Assembly: GCA_003160755.1 (NCBI GenBank)
Contig: QEXZ01000004.1
Location: forward strand, 1-29,637
Source: Methanomicrobiales archaeon
Lineage (GTDB): Archaea; Halobacteriota; Syntropharchaeia; Alkanophagales; Methanospirareceae
DNA length: 29,637 nt
Direction: 5' to 3'
A program made the position numbers and the translations under genes. Below, piece by piece: positions 6,537 through 12,192 of this stretch. Below the pieces are notes generated by a model. The model made no database searches. It saw only the letters and a list, made by a program, of their open reading frames with translations, and was not told where the DNA came from. Position 1 is the first letter of the stretch. Each line of letters begins with the position of its first letter.

Positions 6537-6726
6537 TTCCTTTTTTTATCTCCTTTTTTCGCTCTAATCTCATTGTCAAGACAAAGTTCTCTGATTCTTT
6601 GCGTACCTCAAGATGCCCTTTTCCTGCATGGTATTTTACAAAGTCGCCTATGAGCCAGTTAATCACGTAGTTAGTGTCGTCAATAAGAGCATTTGCTTCC
6701 TCTTTTTCTGAAAGTTTGTTCTTCAT
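6523..6726 (-). CDS. Hypothetical small protein (67 aa)
   Basis: Starts MKNKLSEKEEANALIDDTNY. An acidic helical N-terminus is followed by WLIGDFVKYHAGKGHLEVRK and a beta-like stretch, ending in a lysine-rich tail. The ATG at 6726 overlaps the stop of the resolvase gene (ATGA). Longer upstream starts would lie inside that gene in another frame and are not likely. Function unknown. Confidence 0.6.
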   Translation of the reverse strand: MKNKLSEKEEANALIDDTNYVINWLIGDFVKYHAGKGHLEVRKESENFVLTMRLERKKEIKKGNEKG

Positions 6727-7229
6727 TTCTTTGCAGTTCCCCCATGTCTTCTCCGTCCATACTCTGCAATCAATATTGCGTCCACTATCCCGTCGTGTGG
6801 CTTTTTTGACCGCTTGGCAGCGAGCAGGTTTGTATCTGGGAATAAGCTCTGACATATTTGTAATGCTTGCGCTTTTGTGTTGCCTTTTCGTCCAGAGATA
6901 CCAAACTCCTTCTGCCATACCTGAGCACGGACTACTTCGTGCGGAATGCTGAAATCTATAAGGCATTGTTTTAAAACACCGAAGCCGTAACCTATGCTGA
7001 ACATTGATGTTACACCTTGTTTTGGCATTGGTTGCTGTTGTTCGAGAATCGCGTAAGATTTTATATTTAAAAGGTCAGAAAGAGAAAATATCCCTGCCAA
7101 CCTTGCGTTATCAAGTACCCTCTTTTTACCGATTTTATGAGTTGGCATAATGAGAGTGGTCATTTCCCCACTATTACGGATCGTCGCTATTCCTCCCTGT
7201 AATCCAGGATCAATGCCTATATAGTTCAC
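6723..7229 (-). CDS. RuvC-like Holliday junction resolvase (168 aa)
   Basis: An RNase H-fold nuclease of the RuvC type. YIGIDPGLQGGIA at the N-terminus carries the first catalytic Asp. AILEQQQPM (about residues 60-70) supplies the Glu, and KPHDGIVDAILIAEYGRR near the C-terminus has the final Asp pair. It would cleave branched DNA during replication, recombination or packaging. GTG at 7229 is the preferred start: it follows the upstream stop by 2 nt with GGTGAT before it, and the protein then begins right at the catalytic strand, as usual. An ATG 42 nt further upstream is an alternative. Confidence 0.85.
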   Translation of the reverse strand: MNYIGIDPGLQGGIATIRNSGEMTTLIMPTHKIGKKRVLDNARLAGIFSLSDLLNIKSYAILEQQQPMPKQGVTSMFSIGYGFGVLKQCLIDFSIPHEVVRAQVWQKEFGISGRKGNTKAQALQICQSLFPDTNLLAAKRSKKPHDGIVDAILIAEYGRRRHGGTAKK

Positions 7230-7231
7230 TT

Positions 7232-7459
7232 TTATATCACCATCCCCACAAAGTACGCAAGCACTAAGCATCCACCAGTAAGCGCACCGAGAGCAAAAGT
7301 GCCGAAGGGATATCGCTTCTCATCTCGTTGCCTCTGAGCCATTCGCATAACTGCTTCGCTGGCTACATCTTTCATCGTTTCATCGCAATCGTGTGCCATT
7401 TCTGCGAGTAATCCGTGGGCTTCTTCGGATAACCTGACTCTGCCCTTTTTTGTTTGCAC
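7232..7459 (-). CDS. Membrane-anchored protein with possible ribbon-helix-helix domain (75 aa)
   Basis: The N-terminal two thirds (GRVRLSEEAHGLLAEMAHDC, then MKDVASEAVMRMAQRQRDE) follow the strand-helix-helix pattern of ribbon-helix-helix proteins. The last 24 residues (FGTFALGALTGGCLVLAYFV) form one transmembrane helix. The start is a GTG two nucleotides after the previous stop. A ribbon-helix-helix part tied to a membrane anchor is unusual and could tether DNA or a partner to the membrane. The fold call is by pattern only. Confidence 0.6.
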   Translation of the reverse strand: MQTKKGRVRLSEEAHGLLAEMAHDCDETMKDVASEAVMRMAQRQRDEKRYPFGTFALGALTGGCLVLAYFVGMVI

Positions 7460-7461
7460 TT

Positions 7462-7674
7462 CTAATTCGCCTCCCCCGCAGGAACTTCTATGTATTCTAC
7501 TACACGCGTTACTACAAACTCATCCAGCTGTTTGATGCTTGCACAGTTTTGTAATGTCCTTTTTATCTCTCGCTCGACAAGTAGCGCAAGATCTCGTTGT
7601 AATGACTTTATCCTCACGTTGAGTTCGAGAGTTCCCGTCTCGGCAATCTTCGTTTTGAGTTCGTGCGTTGACAT
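7462..7674 (-). CDS. Hypothetical small protein (70 aa)
   Basis: Predicted mostly helical with a beta-prone end: MSTHELKTKIAETGTLELNV, a long helix with LQRDLALLVEREIKRTLQ, and VVTRVVEYIEV. It lies 2 nt upstream of the membrane-anchored gene and 3 nt downstream of the 92-residue gene, so all are co-transcribed from the promoter near 8188. No family recognised. Confidence 0.6.
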   Translation of the reverse strand: MSTHELKTKIAETGTLELNVRIKSLQRDLALLVEREIKRTLQNCASIKQLDEFVVTRVVEYIEVPAGEAN

Positions 7675-7677
7675 TTC

Positions 7678-7956
7678 TTATTTTCCTGCCTCCAATAACT
7701 TTTGTGCTTTTTTTACTTGTTTATCCCCTTCGGGTGTTATTGTTGTACTATCGTTGTGCTTTCTATCCTTTGGGCGCTCTATGATAAGCGTTTGGCTGTC
7801 GCTAATACTGATATCGGCAGCTACATCGAGCAGGAGTTTTATCTTATCAAGTTCCGTTTTCTCCGTGTCCACTTCGATTGTTAACTTTGTGACTTTTGTT
7901 TGGCAGTCCACTTTTGTTACTTGGCCTTTGAATAATACATGTCTAAACTCGGTCAT
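7678..7956 (-). CDS. Hypothetical beta-rich protein (92 aa)
   Basis: Starts MTEFRHVLFKGQVTKVDCQT. Alternating strands with Val and Ile, including TKLTIEVDTEKTELDKIKLL, precede a charged segment and a C-terminal helix (QVKKAQKLLEAGK). The layout suggests a small beta domain with a helical tail. It overlaps the 69-residue gene upstream by ATGA. Function unknown. Confidence 0.65.
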   Translation of the reverse strand: MTEFRHVLFKGQVTKVDCQTKVTKLTIEVDTEKTELDKIKLLLDVAADISISDSQTLIIERPKDRKHNDSTTITPEGDKQVKKAQKLLEAGK

Positions 7957-8162
7957 ATCTTGCCCTCCAGCATCTGTTCTATTATGCTAATCTCTCTCGC
8001 CGCTTCTACTGCCCTTTCGTTACTCGCGTTGCGCTTTTGTATCTTTTGTGTGCGGAGATAAACTAAGTATCCCTCCGTGTCCGTTATTCCGCGCTTTTGC
8101 ATGAGTTCTCTAAATTCCTGTGCCATTGCCTTATCCGTCTTTTCTTTTTTTATATATCCCAT
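7953..8162 (-). CDS. Hypothetical small protein, first gene of the 8.2-kb operon (69 aa)
   Basis: Starts MGYIKKEKTDKAMAQEFREL, entirely helical and charged, with a long C-terminal helix (VEAAREISIIEQMLEG). The ATG lies 26-27 nt from the centre of the TATA box, so the transcript probably begins at the start codon. As the first gene under the copy-B promoter it may be expressed together with the operon under copy A. No family recognised. Confidence 0.65.
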   Translation of the reverse strand: MGYIKKEKTDKAMAQEFRELMQKRGITDTEGYLVYLRTQKIQKRNASNERAVEAAREISIIEQMLEGKI

Positions 8163-8184
8163 AGATATGATATTAGAAGGGTAG

Positions 8185-8236
8185 TATATAAAGCTTTCTA
8201 TTTTTTCATTTGGTTAGGGTAGCCTAAATGTGTTAG
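8185..8236 (-). promoter_or_regulatory. Archaeal promoter with upstream palindromic site (copy B)
   Basis: On the minus strand the order is CTAACA box, imperfect palindrome TTAGGctacCCTAA, T/A-rich spacer, BRE GAAAGC and TTTATATA. It matches copy A at 1179-1230 without gaps, including the spacing of palindrome to TATA box. Here the first gene starts about 26 nt from the TATA centre, a leaderless arrangement, unlike copy A. Confidence 0.75.
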
Positions 8237-8349
8237 GGGATAGATATCCCGAGACGTTTCGGCTCCACATGCTTCTTCCTGCACGAGGCATAATAAGTGC
8301 AGTGCCCTACTTGTCCTTTTGGCTCTACCCCCTATTATCTTCTATCCCC
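8236..8349. repeat. Intergenic segment closed by a 9-bp inverted repeat
   Basis: GGGGATAGA at the left end and TCTATCCCC at the right end are perfectly complementary and bracket about 96 nt. Inside, CTGCAC and GTGCAG form a 6-bp hairpin with a 12-nt loop. A local palindrome GGGATAgaTATCCC overlaps the left arm. The right arm includes the stop codon of the 123-residue gene. It could fold as a 3' structure of that transcript, be a separate small RNA, or be a protein-binding region. No T-run follows it on the minus strand. Confidence 0.4.
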
Positions 8350-8713
8350 CTGAAAGTTTCTTCTCTTGCTCTCTAAAAATCTGTTCTTTTAGCCATACCG
8401 GAACTTCAAACTTTGCCTGCCCTTTTACTGACTTATAAATTAATCTCGCATGTGCTTTTGGTAGAATATGTGTTATACCTCTTTTGCTAATTACGTATGC
8501 GTTATAGGCGATATTCAAAATTTTATCTACATCCAGCATCTCAAACCCTAAATAATCCTGGAAGGAACACCGCCCTAATTCACTGCCACCTTCTATTATA
8601 GTTTGATACCAAATACAAGAATGACATTTGCATTTATCACACCAACAATCCTTCTTCCTATCAGAACAATAAAGGCAACAGCCATCTTTACCGGCATAGC
8701 TCATATCTTTCAT
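8342..8713 (-). CDS. Cys-rich zinc-binding protein (123 aa)
   Basis: The N-terminal 35 residues hold a dense cluster of cysteines (CCLYC, CWCDKCKCHSCIWY), enough for one or two zinc sites. The rest is helical (VDKILNIAYNAYVISKRG) with a basic region and a C-terminal helix (VPVWLKEQIFREQEKKL). Zinc-binding N-terminus plus helical body suggests a nucleic-acid-binding or regulatory protein. It is the last gene before the structured gap and the copy-B promoter. No named family recognised. Confidence 0.65.
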   Translation of the reverse strand: MKDMSYAGKDGCCLYCSDRKKDCWCDKCKCHSCIWYQTIIEGGSELGRCSFQDYLGFEMLDVDKILNIAYNAYVISKRGITHILPKAHARLIYKSVKGQAKFEVPVWLKEQIFREQEKKLSGG

Positions 8714-8830
8714 TTTTCCACTTTGCCTTTCTTATCTTTAGTCTGGGGTTAACCGATTTAATTGCCATTTCGCTTCCGCTTTATATTCGCCCTGTTCCAT
8801 CTCAAGTTTATCTTTTGCTCCCTAAATATG

Positions 8831-9343
8831 CTATTTAGTTCGTCTCCTCCCTTTTACGGATTTCTTTCTTGATTTATTCTTTGCTTCACCACCATTTATC
8901 TTAATAGGCATATAAACCTCTCTTCTTTTATCTAATTCTTTACTTTTTCGTTTTTTGTTTATTTCCGCTAACATATCATTATATTCATCATCTCTCTTCG
9001 ATAAAGCCATTAGTGCGTTAAACGCTACATCTAACCAGAACATTTCATCGCCTTTCTTAAATTTAAACTGCCAGATATCCAATGCCGCGAGAAGAGAGGT
9101 TATTTGTTTATAAGAAGGGGCAAAGGAAACTCCTTTATATGTGCTGGGATGTTCATCCCGAATATTGAGTCCAACAAGAACATTTCCCCGGGATCCTTTC
9201 TTAATGAAGAGTTCTGTTGTTTGCATTCCATTATTCCATTCTTCCAATACTACTGTTTCTCCATTGTTAACTGGGTTGGTGAGTGTGGCAAAAGCTTCAA
9301 ATGCTTTCTGAGTTCTTTTATCTATTTTCATCTTTATTCCCAT
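8831..9343 (-). CDS. Hypothetical protein with basic tail (170 aa)
   Basis: Two parts are visible: an N-terminal folded region (residues 1-115) with ALMALSKRD ending a helix, and a strongly basic C-terminal tail (KNKSRKKSVKGRRRTK). The tail suggests nucleic acid contact. The ATG lies about 52 nt from a TATA-like element at 9391-9398, leaving a leader of about 27 nt with GGGAGAG as ribosome-binding site, the same geometry as the operon under copy A. No family recognised. The start codon lies inside one arm of an 18-nt inverted repeat. Confidence 0.65.
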   Translation of the reverse strand: MGIKMKIDKRTQKAFEAFATLTNPVNNGETVVLEEWNNGMQTTELFIKKGSRGNVLVGLNIRDEHPSTYKGVSFAPSYKQITSLLAALDIWQFKFKKGDEMFWLDVAFNALMALSKRDDEYNDMLAEINKKRKSKELDKRREVYMPIKINGGEAKNKSRKKSVKGRRRTK

Positions 9344-9542
9344 GTTAAGAACAACTTTTTTTCTTTCTCTCCCTTTTCCGCATCAGAACCTTTATATATT
9401 ATTATTATTTCTTCTCTTTTTTCTTTCTCTTTCTATAACTACTCCTATTCCTATTTTACCGACTTGCTTGTTCCTGCATATTGAAGATTGAGTGTTTTTA
9501 GATGTTGGCTTCAGTATTTCCTATTCTTAACATAGGAATAAC
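9334..9542. repeat. Intergenic region flanked by 18-nt inverted repeats, with promoter-like element
   Basis: The arms at 9334-9351 and 9525-9542 are inverted copies of TTCTTAACATRGGAATAA, matching at 17 of 18 positions. The right arm overlaps a perfect 7-bp palindrome, TTCCTAT and ATAGGAA (9518-9538) with a 7-nt loop, just past the stop of the zinc-finger gene. CCTATT recurs twice near 9450. Between the arms lies a T/C-rich tract and a TATA-like TTTATATA (9391-9398), usable in the minus direction for the 170-residue gene. No gene is visible inside. Confidence 0.5.
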
Positions 9543-9544
9543 TT

Positions 9545-10156
9545 TTAACCTCGTCCCCCCCCTGCTTTATCCACATCAAAAGGAATGAGCTTATTGCTTT
9601 GTTTCTTTGTCTTGGCTTTGTGCATCCTTACTTCATCGCTGAATAACTTACTTGTAATGTCCATTAACCGATATGCTTCTTGAGGCGATTTAAATCTAAA
9701 CATCATTGTAACATCATTATAATTTAACCCTCTTTTTCCTCTCTTTAATACTTCTTTCTTAAGATCTATGGCAAGCAAAGTAAAATCCCTACGGGGATTC
9801 TCGGTTTTTGCTACTAAATATGATTCCAATTTAGTTATCCTTTGCCGAGTTAACGCAAGCTGATATGCTCCATTTTTATTTTCATTTTGTAACTCTATTA
9901 TTTGCGCCTGCATCTCTTCCGTCTTCAATTCAAGCTTTTTTAGAATGGTTGGCTTCGGTGTGATTTTTAACTCGGTCTTTTCTATCTTTTCCCTCTTGAA
10001 TGTCTTTTCATATACCTGTCCCGCTTCTTCTTCATCAAACTCACCCAGTTCGATAGGTTTCGTGTCTATCGCTTCATCTCCATGCTCAAGTAAGATATGG
10101 TCAAATACATTGTCTTGTTTTTCATCGCTAAACTCGCAAATAGGGCAACCGTACAT
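9545..10156 (-). CDS. C2H2 zinc-finger and coiled-coil DNA-binding protein (203 aa)
   Basis: The first 26 residues form a C2H2 finger: CPIC, then His at about 20 and 25 in HILLEHGDE. A charged linker leads to a coiled coil (about residues 75-115, KLELKTEEMQAQIIELQNEN). The C-terminal part (LNYNDVTMMFRFKSPQEAYR) looks like a helix-turn-helix, followed by a basic tail. Single C2H2 fingers are frequent in archaeal viruses. It is probably a dimeric transcription regulator. Its ATG overlaps the stop of the 43-residue gene (TAATG), and the inverted repeat downstream could be one of its targets. Confidence 0.7.
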   Translation of the reverse strand: MYGCPICEFSDEKQDNVFDHILLEHGDEAIDTKPIELGEFDEEEAGQVYEKTFKREKIEKTELKITPKPTILKKLELKTEEMQAQIIELQNENKNGAYQLALTRQRITKLESYLVAKTENPRRDFTLLAIDLKKEVLKRGKRGLNYNDVTMMFRFKSPQEAYRLMDITSKLFSDEVRMHKAKTKKQSNKLIPFDVDKAGGGRG

Positions 10157-10287
10157 TATTTATTTGCCCCCCTTCTCGCTCGCTTCTCCGCCGCATCAAG
10201 ATACTTTTGTTCAAAATATGTCAGCCCTTCAAATTTTGATTTCGCCTGCAACCGTGCAATAAATCCCCGTGTGTTTTCTTCTATCAT
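10156..10287 (-). CDS. Small protein of a two-member family (GF[VI]ARLQAK, 43 aa)
   Basis: Starts MIEENTRGFIARLQAKSKFE and ends with a basic segment (EKRARRGANK). It shares layout and motifs (GF-ARLQAK, LTY-E-KY) with the protein at 3624-3749. The start codon is preceded by GGTGAT and lies about 36 nt from a TATA box centre. It overlaps the zinc-finger gene by TAATG. Function unknown. Confidence 0.55.
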   Translation of the reverse strand: MIEENTRGFIARLQAKSKFEGLTYFEQKYLDAAEKRARRGANK

Positions 10288-10309
10288 GCCATCACCTAAT
10301 CTTTATATA

Positions 10310-10337
10310 ACCCTATGACTATATAAAGGTATAGGGT
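10310..10337 (-). promoter_or_regulatory. Promoter with TATA box inside a palindrome
   Basis: TTTATATA (read on the minus strand at 10327-10320) lies between two arms, ACCCTAT and ATAGGGT, which are perfectly complementary and 21 nt apart centre to centre. That spacing is two DNA turns, so a dimer bound to both arms would cover the TATA box. This would be a repressor site for the small gene and the zinc-finger gene downstream. Confidence 0.6.
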
Positions 10338-10549
10338 GTGGCGAGTACGACTTAGTCAGTCATGCTATCACCACGCCATGCCCTAATTTTTTTTAATGTG
10401 ATATATATGATTCAATTCACTGATAATCGCCTTATCCAAAATCAACCCCACCAATCCACACCAGACGCACACACATCGCCTCTACTACAATTAGATAACC
10501 GGGTCTAATAGATTACTATTATAACTCATAAATCATCCCTGAGAACGCA
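10338..10549. other. Gap without a recognised gene
   Basis: About 210 bases without a coding frame that I can support. It holds an A/T run and an alternating segment (GATATATATGATTC) near 10400 that could act as a second TATA element on the minus strand. A loose second copy of CATGCYATCACC (10285-10296 and 10361-10372) is also seen. No tRNA, array or clear hairpin is visible. Confidence 0.4.
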
Positions 10550-10690
10550 CTACATTTTCTCTAATTCTTTTGCCAACTTATCGGACACAATCAGCGATGT
10601 AAAGAAGAATAAGTCTATCTGTAGCCAACCCATTGAAAAAGAAAACTCAAAGATAAATGCAGGCGAAAATGTATTAATTGATATTTCCAT
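10550..10690 (-). CDS. Hypothetical small hydrophobic protein (46 aa)
   Basis: A frame starting MEISINTFSPAFIFEFSFSM, with a second hydrophobic stretch (LQIDLFFFTSLIV) and a charged helix at the end. It follows the 45-residue gene after 12 nt and would share its promoter. No ribosome-binding site is seen. Phe-rich hydrophobic character suggests a membrane association. Translation is uncertain. Confidence 0.35.
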   Translation of the reverse strand: MEISINTFSPAFIFEFSFSMGWLQIDLFFFTSLIVSDKLAKELEKM

Positions 10691-10702
10691 TTTATTCTGT
10701 TA

Positions 10703-10840
10703 TCAGTCCCAAGAAGATGGCTTAGGTTGCGTTTTCTTTTCGTTTTGGTTTGCCACTTCAATCAATTCGTTCGTCTTTGCCACCAATAACGCCAACAGAA
10801 CGTTCTCGTCACTGATACCTTTCTTTATTTTTTCTATCAT
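10703..10840 (-). CDS. Small helical protein (45 aa), paralogue of the gene at the left edge
   Basis: Starts MIEKIKKGISDENVLLALLV and ends KTQPKPSSWD. It is the full-length copy of the gene that runs off the left edge of the window, with about 90% DNA identity over 113 nt. The ATG lies 27-28 nt from the centre of a TTTTTATA box, so the mRNA is probably leaderless. Conservation at both copies shows the frame is translated. Function unknown. Confidence 0.65.
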   Translation of the reverse strand: MIEKIKKGISDENVLLALLVAKTNELIEVANQNEKKTQPKPSSWD

Positions 10841-10862
10841 GTTTAGATAGATAATAAGGAGA

Positions 10863-10873
10863 CTATAAAAAGG
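10863..10873 (-). promoter_or_regulatory. TATA box for the 45-residue gene
   Basis: CCTTTTTATAG on the minus strand, centred 27-28 nt from the ATG at 10840, which places transcription start at the start codon. It lies just past the spike gene and so separates the structural genes from the small-gene region. Confidence 0.55.
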
Positions 10874-10923
10874 TTGTTGAGTTTATCGTAATGCCACTAT
10901 GTTTTCCTAAAAATTATAATGTT

Positions 10924-12192
10924 TTAACTGTATTTAAAAATCGTTAATGCGTCATTCGATTCGGATACGACATAAGCATAATTATCCATTGCATCTACTG
11001 AAATTGCTCCCCCCAAATAGTTAGGACTACCGGCGCCGTGGATCTCGTCAATAAATGTTGGATTGGTCGGATCGGAAATATCAAAAATCGACAATGCGTT
11101 ATCGCTATAACTGGCGATAAAAGCATAATTTCCTGTAACGCTCATATTATAAGCACAAGCAAGATAATAGGGACTACCGGCGCCGTGGATCTCGCCCACA
11201 TGAGACGGCGCTGCGGGATTGGATATGTCGAAGATTGTAAGTGAATGATCCCCGCAAGTACAAACATACGCATAATTGCCTATTACTTGAACAGCCATTG
11301 GAGTATCCAAATAATAGGGACTACCGGCGCCGTGGATCTCGCCCACATGAGACGGCGCTGCGGGATTGGATATGTCGAAGATTGTAAGAGCGTTATCATC
11401 CCAAGCACACACATAAGCATAATTACCGACGACATCTACAAATGCCGCAGCCCCAAGATAATTAGGAGATCCAGCTCCTCGAATTTCGGTCACATGAGAC
11501 GGAGCAGCAGGGTTAGAAATATCAATGATGTTAAGCGCATTATCCCAATAAGCCGTAACATAAGCGTAATTACCTACAATGTCCAAACCATACACACCAT
11601 CAAGATAGTTAGGACTACCCGCCCCTCGTATTTCGCCCGTATGTGATGGCGTGGCTGGGGTGGATATGTCGAAAATCGTTAAAGCATAATCATTGTCCGC
11701 AGTAACATAAGCGTAATTACCCACTACCTTCACAAACCATGCTCCACTAAGATAATTAGGGCTACCGCCCCCATGTATTTCACCTGTATGGGTTGGATTT
11801 GTTGGGTCGGAAATATCAAAGATTGTTAAAGCATTATCCGTGTAAGAAGCGACATAAGCATAACCCCCCACGACATCTATGTTCTGTGCTAAATTAAGAT
11901 AGTTAGGTGATCCAGCGCCGTGTATCTCATCAATATGTTCCACTCCTTTGCTTTCTTTGAGTGCAATTACATACTCTTTCTTACCATCAATGGGTATGAC
12001 CACAACCTTATCACCTACCGATATGTCAAGTCCAGGTTTGAACGAAGCGAGATATTCTGATTTTTTAGCAATCTCACAAGCAGATAGGATATTTTTATCA
12101 CCTTCAAAAAGATAACCAGATTTTAGGGATACTACATTCCCTTTCATATTTCCAATAGGAACAAGAAGAACGGTATCGCCAACTTCTGTCAT
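10924..12192 (-). CDS. Tail spike with seven-bladed LVIVD beta-propeller (422 aa)
   Basis: Residues 1-80 form a beta domain with two related halves (GDTVLLVPIGNMKGNVV and VGDKVVVIPIDGKKEYV), like the barrels at the tips of tail hubs. From about residue 85 there are seven repeats of about 48 residues, each with EIHGAGSPNYL and GNYAYV followed by LTIFDISNPAAP. This is the LVIVD repeat of seven-bladed propellers. Seven repeats would close one propeller, exposed at the tail end, probably to bind a host surface sugar or protein. The gene overlaps the hub gene by ATGA. Two blades share an identical 78-nt stretch. Confidence 0.8.
   Translation of the reverse strand: MTEVGDTVLLVPIGNMKGNVVSLKSGYLFEGDKNILSACEIAKKSEYLASFKPGLDISVGDKVVVIPIDGKKEYVIALKESKGVEHIDEIHGAGSPNYLNLAQNIDVVGGYAYVASYTDNALTIFDISDPTNPTHTGEIHGGGSPNYLSGAWFVKVVGNYAYVTADNDYALTIFDISTPATPSHTGEIRGAGSPNYLDGVYGLDIVGNYAYVTAYWDNALNIIDISNPAAPSHVTEIRGAGSPNYLGAAAFVDVVGNYAYVCAWDDNALTIFDISNPAAPSHVGEIHGAGSPYYLDTPMAVQVIGNYAYVCTCGDHSLTIFDISNPAAPSHVGEIHGAGSPYYLACAYNMSVTGNYAFIASYSDNALSIFDISDPTNPTFIDEIHGAGSPNYLGGAISVDAMDNYAYVVSESNDALTIFKYS

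Noticed and set aside
8756..8820. Minus-strand 20-codon frame between 8714 and 8830
   Set aside because: Too short and without a clear ribosome-binding site; the gap is probably untranslated.
9104..9484. Plus-strand open frame of 126 codons over the 9.3-9.5 kb gap
   Set aside because: Composition is Phe/Ser/Tyr-rich as expected from T/C-rich noncoding DNA, and it lies antisense to the 170-residue gene.
11164..11388. CRISPR-like direct repeats
   Set aside because: The repeats are coding blades of a propeller protein, 147 nt apart, in one continuous frame.
11245..11646. Plus-strand open frame opposite the propeller repeats
   Set aside because: Its own repeats only mirror the LVIVD repeats on the other strand; no start signal.
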